A stretch of 64,000 nucleotides of DNA, taken from assembly GCF_018785315.1 (NCBI RefSeq), contig NZ_WQPN01000178.1, forward strand, positions 57,388-121,387. Reading direction: 5' to 3'. The translations under genes and the position numbers were made by a program. The DNA comes from Clostridium sp. MCC353 (lineage in GTDB: Bacteria; Bacillota; Clostridia; Lachnospirales; Lachnospiraceae). Below the pieces are notes generated by a model, which was not told the origin of the DNA, did no database searches, and was given only the letters and a program-made list of their open reading frames with translations. Of this stretch, positions 36,701 through 46,162 are shown piece after piece; the stretch's first letter is position 1; the number at the start of each line of letters is the position of its first letter.

Positions 36701-37870
36701 CTATTCTAAAATCTGCAGATATAATGCTCTCGCATCTTCTGGTTTCACTTCTCTCATATTGTTGTTAAGCAGCCGTTTTACTTCCATGCCGGAAGCCACA
36801 AGGTCTTCCAAATCCTCTTTTCCCACTCCGTACTCTTTGAGGCTGACCGGTATATCCAGGTGCTTTACAATGTGTTCCAGGCGGCTGATGATCCAGGCCG
36901 ACTTTTCTTCCTCCGTCTTCAAACCGCTCTCTGCCCGGCCCGATGCCGCTATGCGGTCAAACGCGCGGGCCAGCCGGTTCCTGCATGCCGGTTCATTGAA
37001 TTTCATAACAGGAGTTAACAGCATGGCGTTGGATACTCCGTGTGGAATGTGGTACTTTCCGCCTAACGGATAAGACAGGGCGTGTACCGCAGTGGTTCCG
37101 GATGCGGTGATGGCTGCGCCTGCGTAAAATGCGGCAGTCTGCATGGCATTTTTAGCCTTGTCATTTTCCGGATCATCACAGGCGGCTTCAATATTGTTAA
37201 AAATCAGTTCCAGCGCTTCCAATGCGAATAAATCACTGAATGGATTGGCTTTATTTGATGTGAAGCACTCTATGGCATGGGCCAGGGCGTCCACTCCGGT
37301 GGCAGCCGCCAGTTTTCTGGGCAGGCTTTTAACCATACGGGCGTCCAATATTACATAGTCCGCGATCATTTCTTCATTTACAATTCCAACTTTTAATTCC
37401 TTTTCCGGCACGGCTGCAATGCTGTTGGGCGTGGCCTCTGAACCGGTTCCGGCAGTTGTGGGGATCATCATGGTCTTCACTATTTTCCGGGCTCCCACCG
37501 GGTTATCCAGAAGTTTTCTCACCCCATCAGGCGATTGATCCAGCACAGAAGCCAGCTTCGCCGTGTCCATCACGCTTCCGCCGCCGACGGCGATGATAAA
37601 ATCCGCTCCCGATGCCCAAAATTCATTAACCGCCTCCTGCACCTGTTCGCAGGAAGGTTCAGCCGGTATCCGGTCGATAATGACAGGCTCCGTTCCTGCT
37701 TCGGCGATACAGGAAAGGGGCAGATCCAAAAGTCCCGCTTTTTTTATTCCGGGATCTGTGAAGACAGCGGCCCGTTTGACTTTTCCCTTCAGTATCTTTG
37801 TCATCTGCTCCAGGGCATGTTCGCCGCTGTAAACGGCGCCGGGCATCTTTAAATTATAGTCAGCCAGCAT
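36701..37870 (-). CDS. Iron-containing alcohol dehydrogenase
   Basis: A 389-residue group III dehydrogenase. FIIAVGGGSVMDTAKLAS binds NAD(P). The metal residues lie in TGVDALAHAIECFTS (Asp/His), AVHALSYPLGGKYHIPHGVSNAMLL. It oxidises or reduces a small alcohol or semialdehyde. AGGAGG precedes the ATG, with a 12-bp gap from the kinase gene. Confidence 0.9.
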   Translation of the reverse strand: MLADYNLKMPGAVYSGEHALEQMTKILKGKVKRAAVFTDPGIKKAGLLDLPLSCIAEAGTEPVIIDRIPAEPSCEQVQEAVNEFWASGADFIIAVGGGSVMDTAKLASVLDQSPDGVRKLLDNPVGARKIVKTMMIPTTAGTGSEATPNSIAAVPEKELKVGIVNEEMIADYVILDARMVKSLPRKLAAATGVDALAHAIECFTSNKANPFSDLFALEALELIFNNIEAACDDPENDKAKNAMQTAAFYAGAAITASGTTAVHALSYPLGGKYHIPHGVSNAMLLTPVMKFNEPACRNRLARAFDRIAASGRAESGLKTEEEKSAWIISRLEHIVKHLDIPVSLKEYGVGKEDLEDLVASGMEVKRLLNNNMREVKPEDARALYLQILE

Positions 37871-37882
37871 AATATCCTCCTT

Positions 37883-39142
37883 TTATCTTTTACGGACAAT
37901 CTGTTCCGCTAAATCGGTCAACAGGGTTTCACCGCCAAATCCCCCGGATTTCGTGATGATTTTGTAGGAACCGCCACCCTTTTTGTAGGAAGAGAGGACA
38001 ATTCCGGGAGCCATTTCACAGATGGGCGTGATCTCATCTACGCGGATCTGCTTCATAAAGCCCATCAGGGTATCGCCTCCGGTTACCATTGTCGTGCACT
38101 CCGCTCCACATTCCATAAACCGTTTTAATACATATCCCAGATTCCAGGCAATTTTTTCTCTCATCACCTCTGTTCCCATATTTTCCGTCTCCGCGTATTT
38201 TACGGTTTCACCGTCCTCATTGGGATCGTTGGTATCGATGATGCACCGTCCGGTATCTCTTAATTTCCTGATCCAGCTTTGAATAGCGGCTTCGCCTTCT
38301 GGCGATTTTAAATAACCCTCTTTCAGTTTTTGCTCCGGTGTCATCCGTATTCTGGAAAATCCACGGCTTTGCGCGTAATCCAGTTGTTTCTTCGTTACCG
38401 GGTTGATACTTCCGCATATTATCAGAATATTTTCACTCAGACGGGGCGCTGGGGATTCTTTCCCTCTCATATTTAAAATGGAAGGAAGTACGGCGGCCAG
38501 CCCGGCACAGCCGGCGAAGACACGAAGCCGGTTCTGCTCTGCCAGATTCTTTCCTATCATCACCAGTTCCTCTTCCCTTTCCACGTCGTACAATATGACG
38601 GAAGGGGCTTCTGCGGACTGCGGAATGTGATACGCATCGGCCCGAATCACAGGAACGTCGCTTTGCTCTCCAATTATCTCCGCCACATCTGAATTAATCA
38701 CAGGTTCAAACGGATCTTTTCCAAAAACGCTTTTATGTACCGGAACTCCGTCTATATAATGGATTCCGTCTTTGGTGATCCTTTTCATCTTTGGGAATGC
38801 GGGTATGAAATGCAGAACCGGTTCTCCCGACGCCTCCAAAGCTGCCGCTAATTCGCTTCCTATATTCCCCCGCAGACCGGAATCCGTCTTTTTAAAAATA
38901 CATTCCACACCTGCATCTTTTGCTTTTTTTATTATCCGGTAGACAACCTGATATGCCTCCCCGGCGGTCAGGTGCCTGGTTTCCGCATTTACAACCAGCA
39001 CCTCCGGCGCTTCATCTCCCATATGGCTGAAGTCCCATCCGGTCCCTGCCACAACTTTGGTGACAGCCCCTTCTTCTGCAAACTTCACCCCGGTATCCAG
39101 AGCGCCGGTAAAATCATCTGCTATAATCAACAATCTTACCAT
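37883..39142 (-). CDS. Four-carbon acid sugar kinase (DUF1537 family)
   Basis: A 419-residue protein beginning MVRLLIIADDFTGALDTGVKFAEEG, the family N-terminal acid-sugar-binding signature. FKKTDSGLRGNIGSE and FIPAFPKMKRITKDGIHYIDGVPVHKS follow. The C-terminal half holds the ATP part, with TTMVTGGDTLMGFMKQI. Known members phosphorylate threonate, erythronate or keto-tetronate at C4. Start chosen at GGAGG 39142. It is the first gene of the operon and is divergent from the PrpR-like regulator. Confidence 0.88.
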   Translation of the reverse strand: MVRLLIIADDFTGALDTGVKFAEEGAVTKVVAGTGWDFSHMGDEAPEVLVVNAETRHLTAGEAYQVVYRIIKKAKDAGVECIFKKTDSGLRGNIGSELAAALEASGEPVLHFIPAFPKMKRITKDGIHYIDGVPVHKSVFGKDPFEPVINSDVAEIIGEQSDVPVIRADAYHIPQSAEAPSVILYDVEREEELVMIGKNLAEQNRLRVFAGCAGLAAVLPSILNMRGKESPAPRLSENILIICGSINPVTKKQLDYAQSRGFSRIRMTPEQKLKEGYLKSPEGEAAIQSWIRKLRDTGRCIIDTNDPNEDGETVKYAETENMGTEVMREKIAWNLGYVLKRFMECGAECTTMVTGGDTLMGFMKQIRVDEITPICEMAPGIVLSSYKKGGGSYKIITKSGGFGGETLLTDLAEQIVRKR

Positions 39143-39228
39143 GTTAATCCTCCATGCCGGAGCATTTTTGGCGCATCCACTGCGCTGGGCAGGCACGCGC
39201 TGAGAATTTCAGATTCCCGGCTGCGATT

Positions 39229-39255
39229 CAAATTTGTGGCTCCGTCACAAATTTG
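39229..39255. promoter_or_regulatory. Inverted repeat in the acid-sugar operon leader
   Basis: CAAATTTGTG (39229-39238) and CACAAATTTG (39246-39255) are exact reverse complements across 7 bp, about 90 bp upstream of the kinase start. It is a candidate operator or leader hairpin. Confidence 0.5.
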
Positions 39256-39368
39256 GATGTAAAAAATGAGCTATCCGGATTATTTTTCACATCCCCCCTT
39301 GTATGGCATTATTTTACTAGATAACCTGGGTTCCCTCAACAGATTGGAAGGGCATATTTGTTTTATTT

Positions 39369-39437
39369 TGCAACATATTTTATTTATCTCTTTATTTTTT
39401 GTCACAGATATAGTAAAATAGTTTCATAATGCAACAT
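39369..39437. promoter_or_regulatory. Paired TGCAACAT direct repeats before the PrpR-like gene
   Basis: TGCAACAT occurs at 39369-39376 and 39430-39437, 61 bp apart start to start, between the divergent operon and regulator. Spaced direct repeats are usual for binding sites of enhancer-type regulators. The role is inferred. Confidence 0.4.
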
Positions 39438-39463
39438 GTCAACTGATAAAAAGGGGATCATTT

Positions 39464-41266
39464 ATGAATAGCAGAAGTATTAGGGTGTTGGGAATTGCCC
39501 CCTACGAGGGCATGAAAACTGCCATGCAGAAACTGGCGGCGGAGCGTGAGGATCTGGAACTGGATGTGTATACAGGAGATTTGAACAAAGGGGTTGAAAT
39601 TGCAAGGCAGAACTTTAACAGCAATTACGATGTGATCATTTCCAGAGGAGGGACAGCGGAAATGATCGGGAAAGCCACTTCCATACCGGTGATTGAGATT
39701 TCCCTCTCTGTTTATGATATATTGAGGGCTATGAAATTAGCGGAAAATTATTCGGACCGGTATGCGGTTGTAGGATTTTCCGCCATCACCGACAGCGCCC
39801 GTCTTCTGTGCGACCTGCTGCAATACGATATGGATATCATCACCCTGCACAGCGGAGACGATGTACAGGCCGTCTTAAAGTCCCTGAAGAAAAAGGGATG
39901 CCGGATGGTGGTCTGCGACATGATCACCAACACAACCGCAAAGAAGCTGGGGCTCAATGCCATTTTGATCACATCCGGAGCGGAAAGCATTCAAACTGCT
40001 TTCGACATGGCCGTAAAGCTGAGCCGCAGTTATGCGGACATGAGGGAACAGAACGGCTTTCTCAACGCAGTCATTCAGGGTTCCGACACCATAACCGCAG
40101 TTTTTGATGAAAATGGAAGGCTGCATTTTTCTACTTTTGAAAAAAGCGGCCTGAACACGGAGGACAGTGAAAAGCTGTTCCATTTGTTAAAAAAAGAACT
40201 GCCCGCCGCCAAATCCATGGAGGGCAGAAAAGTCATACGGACGTTAAACAGTTCTTCCTATGCCATCATTAATCAGACGCTCCATGTCGCCCCCAACAAA
40301 TATATCGTTTTTTATATCCGGGAAAGCGTTGTTCCGCCGCTTTCAGGGAGACGGGGAATCTCAATTTCGGACAAACGGGAGGAAGAGGAGAAACTTCTGG
40401 GCAGTTTTTACGGCATCACCGGAATCGGGGATGAATTGAAACTGAGGATCCAGCAGATGAGCCAAAGCAGCCAGCCCGTTTTAATCCTCGGGGAAGAGGG
40501 CACTGGAAAAGACCAGGTGATCCGCGAATTATACTATCAAAGCCCGCTTAAAAACAACCCGGTTATAACCGTTGATTTTTCTTCCTGTGATGATAAAAGC
40601 TGGGAGTTTTTAATGAATCATCACAATTCGCCATTTACTGACAGCAATAATACCATCGTTTTAAAAAATATCGGGATTTTATCCGAAGCGCGCCAAAAGC
40701 AGCTTTTAAACGCAGTAAAAGACACTAACCTGTGTAAAAGGAACCGCCTGTTCCTCACCTGCGTCTGCCGACCGGACGATTCGATGCCGGTTCAGGCCAT
40801 GGAATACATCAAAGCCTTGTCCTGTTTAAGCCTCGCCCTTCTGCCCCTCCGCAAACGGCTGTCCGACCTGCCGGACATGATAAGCCTCTATCTGGGCGCC
40901 TTGAATATGGAGATGGGCAAACAGGTAATCGGCCTGGAAGACGGGGCGCTGGAACTTTTGAAAGCTTACAGCTGGCCCTCCAACTATTCCCAGTTTAAGC
41001 GCGTGTTGAGGGAACTGGCTATGATTACCGTCAAACCTTATATCCAGACATCTGATGTGGAGGAAGTTTTAGACAGAGAACGGACATTTTCCGGAACGGA
41101 CGGGCTGCTGCCGTTCAACAGCAGAATTGATATAGAAAAGACATTGGACGAGATCAACCAGGATGTGATTCAAATGGTTCTGAGAGAAATGGGCGGAAAC
41201 CAGAGCGCGGCGGCCAAGCGGCTGGGGATCAGCAGGACTACGATGTGGCGGCTGCTGAAAAAATAA
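39464..41266 (+). CDS. PrpR-like regulator with degenerate sigma-54 activation domain
   Basis: A 600-residue protein. Residues 1-180 are a PrpR N-terminal sensor domain (IRVLGIAPYEGMKTAMQKLA...DVIISRGGTAEMI...VIEISLSVYDILRAM). Residues 200-270 form a PAS-like part. An AAA+ domain with GEEGTGKDQVIRELYYQSPL (Walker A) follows, and the C-terminal Fis helix-turn-helix is MVLREMGGNQSAAAKRLGISRTTMWRLLKK. The GAFTGA loop needed to touch sigma-54 is absent (NSPFTDSNNT occupies its region). It probably regulates the divergent acid-sugar operon by another mechanism. An AAAAGGGG ribosome site precedes the ATG. Confidence 0.8.
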   Translation: MNSRSIRVLGIAPYEGMKTAMQKLAAEREDLELDVYTGDLNKGVEIARQNFNSNYDVIISRGGTAEMIGKATSIPVIEISLSVYDILRAMKLAENYSDRYAVVGFSAITDSARLLCDLLQYDMDIITLHSGDDVQAVLKSLKKKGCRMVVCDMITNTTAKKLGLNAILITSGAESIQTAFDMAVKLSRSYADMREQNGFLNAVIQGSDTITAVFDENGRLHFSTFEKSGLNTEDSEKLFHLLKKELPAAKSMEGRKVIRTLNSSSYAIINQTLHVAPNKYIVFYIRESVVPPLSGRRGISISDKREEEEKLLGSFYGITGIGDELKLRIQQMSQSSQPVLILGEEGTGKDQVIRELYYQSPLKNNPVITVDFSSCDDKSWEFLMNHHNSPFTDSNNTIVLKNIGILSEARQKQLLNAVKDTNLCKRNRLFLTCVCRPDDSMPVQAMEYIKALSCLSLALLPLRKRLSDLPDMISLYLGALNMEMGKQVIGLEDGALELLKAYSWPSNYSQFKRVLRELAMITVKPYIQTSDVEEVLDRERTFSGTDGLLPFNSRIDIEKTLDEINQDVIQMVLREMGGNQSAAAKRLGISRTTMWRLLKK

Positions 41267-41332
41267 AATAGGGGTTGAACATGGGAGGCGCAGGGATTAA
41301 TATCGTAGGGGATTTTACATCAAGCGGTTTTA

Positions 41333-41410
41333 ACATCAAGTGGTTTTAACATTAAGGGTGAAGGCATTTTCAGAAATGCCTTCACCCTTAATGTTAAAAC
41401 CACTTGATGT
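41333..41410. terminator. 37-bp perfect hairpin between convergent genes
   Basis: Left arm 41333-41369 and right arm 41374-41410 are exact reverse complements around a TCAG loop. Extra half-copies of ACATCAAGNGG (from 41318) and ACTTGATGT/TTTGATGTTAAA (to 41445) lie on either side, so several staggered pairings are possible. It separates two convergent genes and surely stops transcription both ways. Confidence 0.8.
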
Positions 41411-41441
41411 CAGTCCTACTTGATGTCAGTCCTATTTGATG

Positions 41442-42779
41442 TTAAATATTAATAATTCCAACCATAATTCCAAAGATTAAACAGATAATGCTGACGCCCC
41501 AAATCCAGAAGAAGCAGTTCTTAATATGATCCTTAATCTCAACTCCCGCAAGGCCCACGCCCAGGAACGTTGCCGGTACAACCGGGCTGATGAAGGTTGC
41601 GAAGTTTTTACATACTACCATTGCAATACCTGTCTGAAGCGGGTCAACGCCAAACTGGCTGCCTACTTCAATCAGGATCGGCAGAAGGCCGTAGAAGTAA
41701 GAATCCGTGTTGAAGATCAAAGCGCATGGTACGGAAAGCACGCCGATGATAATTGGCAGGAATCTTCCCAGTGAATGAGGAATAAATGAAGCCAGCACAA
41801 TTGCCATCTGATCCATAATTCCGCTGTCTTCCAGGATACCCAGGAATACGCCGGCAGCAAGGATTGTGGACGCCATCATAAGGGCCGGAGCCGCATGTGC
41901 GTTGATAATCTTTTTCTGCATTTTGGAACCAGGATAATTGATCAGTAATGCCAGCACGCAGCCGATCATGAAAATGTAATACGCAGGCATTGGAACAAAG
42001 ATCAATGTAACAACAATTGCTAATGTCAAAATAACGTTGAATGCGAACAATTTCGGTCTTGCCAGTTCGTTCTTCTGCGCTTCGCTGAGGCTCTCTTCGT
42101 CGCCTTCGCCATAATCAACCACTCGGGTGCTGTTTAAACCAGCTCCGGCTTTTTTCTCCGCGATGCCCCAGAAAACTGCGGTTGCAAAAGAAATTACGAT
42201 TCCCATAATCTGCATTGGGATCAAAGATACCCAAAGCGCATTAGCTTCAATGCCCAGAACGGATGCGGTTCTCATGGTAGGTCCGCCCCATGGAAGCAGG
42301 TTCATAACGCCCATGGCTGTAACGCAGATCATCATCAGGGTAGTAGGTTTCATCTTTAACTTCTTGTAAATAGGAAGCATTGCCGGGATTGTGATCAGGA
42401 AGGTGGAAGCTCCGCCGCCGTCCAAGTGTCCAATCATGGCGATTAAGCATGTCATGACCGCAACTCCAATTACATTGCTCCCAACCCGCTTCATCAGCGC
42501 ATTGATGATTCTGTCAAACATTCCCACATCGGTCATAATGCCGAAGAACAGTACGGAGAAGATAAACAGCGATGCAGTCGAATGCACGCCCTTAACTCCT
42601 GACGCAATGAAGTCCCCCACTTCTTTTATACTGTATGTTCCGGTTAAAACCAGCACAATTCCCGTAACAGTCGTTACGCCGATAAATGCCAATGACGGTA
42701 CGGTGACATTTTTGAGTAACAAAATGATGATCATAATAATTGTTGCAAACCCTAAAAGCGCAAGCATTGTTTCATTCAT
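41442..42779 (-). CDS. CitMHS-family citrate/metal-citrate symporter
   Basis: A 445-residue transporter with about 12 membrane helices. The signature GHLDGGGASTFLITIPAMLPIYKKLKMKP and MNLLPWGGPTMRTASVL are typical of CitMHS carriers, which import citrate complexed with Mg2+ or Ca2+ together with protons. GGGGAG precedes the start. It lies next to, and in line with, a hybrid sensor kinase that probably controls it. Confidence 0.85.
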   Translation of the reverse strand: MNETMLALLGFATIIMIIILLLKNVTVPSLAFIGVTTVTGIVLVLTGTYSIKEVGDFIASGVKGVHSTASLFIFSVLFFGIMTDVGMFDRIINALMKRVGSNVIGVAVMTCLIAMIGHLDGGGASTFLITIPAMLPIYKKLKMKPTTLMMICVTAMGVMNLLPWGGPTMRTASVLGIEANALWVSLIPMQIMGIVISFATAVFWGIAEKKAGAGLNSTRVVDYGEGDEESLSEAQKNELARPKLFAFNVILTLAIVVTLIFVPMPAYYIFMIGCVLALLINYPGSKMQKKIINAHAAPALMMASTILAAGVFLGILEDSGIMDQMAIVLASFIPHSLGRFLPIIIGVLSVPCALIFNTDSYFYGLLPILIEVGSQFGVDPLQTGIAMVVCKNFATFISPVVPATFLGVGLAGVEIKDHIKNCFFWIWGVSIICLIFGIMVGIINI

Positions 42780-42876
42780 TTCTTGTTCTCTCCCCTTTGT
42801 TATTTTCTTGATTGAAGTATAACAGGGGAATCTTAAACCAGCCCTTGGGTCATCTTAATATTTATTAAGGTTCATC

Positions 42877-45228
42877 TTAAAATACATTAAGGGTTCTCAG
42901 CATCTCTAATATAGAAGCAACAGACACCGGTTTTTCCACATAACCCTCAATAATTCCTTTTTGCCTGGCCTCCAGGATCTCTTTTCTGATTTTATCGGTC
43001 ATAACCAGCTTTATGATATAGGGATATTTCATGCGGATGGACATGCAGAAGTCGATGGCGCTGGTGTCGGCCAGAAAATCATCGATAACCATCACGTCGT
43101 AATGCCCTTTTTCCAGCGCCTCCAGTGCCTCCCGGCTGTTCACCGCGCCTGTCATGGACAGATTAATCTTTTTAAAATTCTTTTCCAGCAGTTTCAGCAC
43201 TTTCGCGTTATCATCCACGATCAGTATCTTTTTCCGGCTCTGGGCTGCCGGGATATCCTGCTCAGTCTCATTCAGCGCATTGTCATTGACCGGAAGGAAG
43301 ATATGGAAAATGCTCCCCTTCCCCAGTTCACTTTCCGCATAAATATAGCCTTTGTGGGAATGGATGATCTGCTCCACCAGAGCCAGCCCTAACCCGGTGC
43401 CCTTTCCATTTTTCTTAGTGGTAAAAAATGGGTCGAAAATCTGTTCCAGCACATCCTGATTCATGCCGCAGCCCGTATCCTCAAAATCAATTCTGACAAA
43501 ATATTTCCACATATCGGAGACTTTGCTGCCCAGAGGCAGATCCGCCAGCTCAGCCCTTTCCACCATTTTCCCGGTCACTGTGATCCGGCCTTCTTCATGA
43601 CCGATGGCGTGAATGGCATTTACGCAGATATTTAACACCACCTGGTTTAACTGGGTTTCATTGCCTAAAATCCATTCTGAATCAAAGTCCGTCTCGTCTG
43701 ACAGCCGCACATTGGACGGGCATACGGAGTGAACCATTTTGAGGGCCCGCTTCATCATCTGTTTAACAGAAATAGCTTTATATGCGGTTTCCATATTTTT
43801 TCTGCTCAGGGAAGAGATTTGGCGGATGATCTCTTTGGCCTTCACCGCCGCGTCATAAATTTCCGCCACATCCTCAAAATACTCGGAGTCCTCCGGCATT
43901 TCAGCCAGCATCAAATCCGCATATCCCATAATAGGGGTAAGAAGATTATTGAATTCATGGGCGATTCCTCCCGTCATGGTTCCCATGATCTGAAGCCGCT
44001 GCTGGTGGGCGATTATCTCTTCGCTCCTCTGGGTCTGTTCCAAAATACCGTTCAGTTCCTTCAGGTATGCGATCTCTTCTGAATCCTTCTGCCTCTGGAA
44101 CAACAGCCTGACAAAATACCCGGCCGCCCCCATAATGGCCAGAAACATCACCAGAAGCAGGCCGATAATCCTGATATACCCGTTGGCAATAGGGATATAA
44201 ATGTCATTATAATCCATAACCGCGCTGATAATCAGAAAATCACTTCCGATTTTCGCCGGCGTATAGGCGGAAATCTTCTTCACTCTCGGCAGACTGCTGT
44301 CAGCCCACCAATAAGAAATGTACTCGGAAACCCCGCTCTTTCCCTGATACTGGTTCTGAAGCATGTGTTCCAGGCTCTTCAAATCCTGGAGATTGTACAT
44401 CTCCTTCCTGTCCCCCACCGCATCGATCCCTCTCTGTTCCGGCACCGGATGCATCAATATGATTCCCGCTGAATTTTTAACCATGATATAGCCGTTGGTT
44501 CCGATCTTAATATCGGAAATCAATGTATTAAAATACCTGTCCGCATCGATCACCTGGCTGATCCTCTCGCCGGATTCCAGCTCTTTTCCCAGCAGAAAAT
44601 AGATTTTCCCGTCGTCAGCCCTGCACTGGGTCATCTGGATTCCATTTCCCATATCCGTAATGGCGTATTTCTTCTCGATTTCGATCCCCAGAGTGTTCCT
44701 GGTGATTTCTCCCTTTCTGCTGATAATGATGCCCGTTACGAAATTTTCCTGTTCATCGATATATCTCTGGAAAATCTGATCCTTAAATCCCTTCATATCC
44801 GGATGTTTGGACGTCTCTTCCGCCACCATGCAGAGCTGCTTTAAATCAGCGGCATTTCTCTCCAGGGAAATTTCCATGGTCTTGGCCACGGATTCCGCGG
44901 TCAGAAGCATCTGGTTTTTCTGCTGGCTGATTACCGTCATTTTATAATCATTCCAAATGCTGATCCCAATGGCCGCTAATCCGGCATTGAACAGAACCAA
45001 AAATAAAGCCAGAACCCAGATCGCCTTTTTCTTTGCCAGGAACGTTGCTTTTCTTTTTATTTTATTATTTTTTTCAGAAGTCCAGTTTGGTTCATTCCGG
45101 GCTGTTTTCTGTGTCGCTTTATTCTGTATCGCTTTGCTGCGTATATCTTTATTCTGTGTTTCTATATTCTGTGTTTCTTTATTCTGTATTTCTTTATTCA
45201 GTATACTTTTATTCTGATCTGATTTCAT
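42877..45228 (-). CDS. Hybrid sensor histidine kinase with C-terminal receiver
   Basis: A 783-residue protein. Residues 1-60 are polar and repeat-rich (QNKETQN units). A membrane helix follows (IWVLALFLVLFNAGLAAIGISIW), then an extracellular dCache-like sensor to about 350, a second helix, and the H-box GGIAHEFNNLLTPIMGYADL. The ATPase has NICVNAIHAIG, DTGCGM and GKGTGLGLALV. The receiver (KKILIVDDNAKVL...VIDDFL...YVEKPVS) ends it. It is likely a citrate or other acid sensor, judged by its neighbour. Confidence 0.9.
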   Translation of the reverse strand: MKSDQNKSILNKEIQNKETQNIETQNKDIRSKAIQNKATQKTARNEPNWTSEKNNKIKRKATFLAKKKAIWVLALFLVLFNAGLAAIGISIWNDYKMTVISQQKNQMLLTAESVAKTMEISLERNAADLKQLCMVAEETSKHPDMKGFKDQIFQRYIDEQENFVTGIIISRKGEITRNTLGIEIEKKYAITDMGNGIQMTQCRADDGKIYFLLGKELESGERISQVIDADRYFNTLISDIKIGTNGYIMVKNSAGIILMHPVPEQRGIDAVGDRKEMYNLQDLKSLEHMLQNQYQGKSGVSEYISYWWADSSLPRVKKISAYTPAKIGSDFLIISAVMDYNDIYIPIANGYIRIIGLLLVMFLAIMGAAGYFVRLLFQRQKDSEEIAYLKELNGILEQTQRSEEIIAHQQRLQIMGTMTGGIAHEFNNLLTPIMGYADLMLAEMPEDSEYFEDVAEIYDAAVKAKEIIRQISSLSRKNMETAYKAISVKQMMKRALKMVHSVCPSNVRLSDETDFDSEWILGNETQLNQVVLNICVNAIHAIGHEEGRITVTGKMVERAELADLPLGSKVSDMWKYFVRIDFEDTGCGMNQDVLEQIFDPFFTTKKNGKGTGLGLALVEQIIHSHKGYIYAESELGKGSIFHIFLPVNDNALNETEQDIPAAQSRKKILIVDDNAKVLKLLEKNFKKINLSMTGAVNSREALEALEKGHYDVMVIDDFLADTSAIDFCMSIRMKYPYIIKLVMTDKIRKEILEARQKGIIEGYVEKPVSVASILEMLRTLNVF
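45106..45210. repeat. 15-bp tandem repeats in the sensor kinase N-terminus
   Basis: Seven units of ATTCTGTATTTCTTT type encode the pentapeptide KxxQN on the minus strand. They sit before the first membrane helix, so repeat number would change the length of the cytoplasmic head only. Confidence 0.8.
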
Positions 45229-45288
45229 CCCTCACCCGCCTCGTTTTTCGATTTCCCTGTTTTCCGCCGGAACCGGCCGTCCATTTAT

Positions 45289-45317
45289 TTGACTTGTCTA
45301 CCGGTAACTATTATAAT
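45289..45317 (+). promoter_or_regulatory. Sigma-A promoter of the response regulator gene
   Basis: TTGACT (45289-45294), exactly 17 bp, TATAAT (45312-45317), followed by a GTAATTAC palindrome (45318-45325). It lies between the divergent kinase and regulator genes. Confidence 0.8.
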
Positions 45318-45368
45318 GTAATTACTATTGTAGAAACGAAATTCATATAATGCAAGGGATATTATAAT

Positions 45369-46049
45369 ATGGCGGATAAAGTTTTAATTGTAGATGATGA
45401 TTCGGCGATCAGAACCCTTTTGGAAAAGGTGATGAAAAGCAATGATTTGGAAACAGCCAGCGCGTCCAGCGGGCAGGAGGCACTGGAACTGCTGAAAAAG
45501 AATACCTATGATGTGATACTGATGGACATTATGCTGGGTGATATGGAAGGTTTCGAGGTGATCAAGCTCATCCGCAAACAGGGCATTCAGACCCCTGTCA
45601 TCATAATCAGCGGACGGGACGAGGACTATGACGCCTTATACGGTCTTTCTCTGGGCGCCGACGACTACATCACCAAGCCTTTCCGCCCTCTGATCGTAGG
45701 GGCTAAGGTAAAGGCCCTAATCAGGCGGGATAAAGGCCAGATGATGAACACCGTGACCTGCGGCCCATTTACCTACGACACCACAACCATGCGCTTCTAT
45801 AAAAATGGCGAAGAACTGGTACTTTCTTCAAAGGAAAGCAGCCTGCTCCTTCTGTTTCTCCAGAACCCAAACCAGATATTTACCAAAGAAGCCATCTATG
45901 AACACGTATGGGGCGATACCATTGCGGTGGACGACAACACAATTATGGTTTATGTAAACCGCATACGGAATAAAATCGAAGACAATCCTGCTAAACCAGC
46001 CTATATCGTAACTGTCCGCGGACTTGGATACCGGTTTTCGGTAAAATAA
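45369..46049 (+). CDS. OmpR-family response regulator
   Basis: A 226-residue protein. The receiver (KVLIVDDDSAIRTLL, acceptor Asp in VILMDIMLGDMEG, Thr/Ser in IIISGRDED, Lys in ITKPFRP) is followed by an OmpR winged helix (LVLSSKESSLLLLFLQNPNQIFTKEAIYEHVWG...VYVNRIRNKIEDNPAKPAYIVTVRGLGYRF). Divergent from the hybrid kinase, so likely its partner, though that kinase also has its own receiver. Confidence 0.92.
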   Translation: MADKVLIVDDDSAIRTLLEKVMKSNDLETASASSGQEALELLKKNTYDVILMDIMLGDMEGFEVIKLIRKQGIQTPVIIISGRDEDYDALYGLSLGADDYITKPFRPLIVGAKVKALIRRDKGQMMNTVTCGPFTYDTTTMRFYKNGEELVLSSKESSLLLLFLQNPNQIFTKEAIYEHVWGDTIAVDDNTIMVYVNRIRNKIEDNPAKPAYIVTVRGLGYRFSVK

Positions 46050-46162
46050 ATTATGAAAATCTTTATTTAAGTAATTAGCGGGGATAACGCCTGTAAGAAA
46101 GAGACCCCGGGGCGGAGGAACCTGCATCACAGCGGAAGAGGCGGACCAACAGCGGCAGTAAC

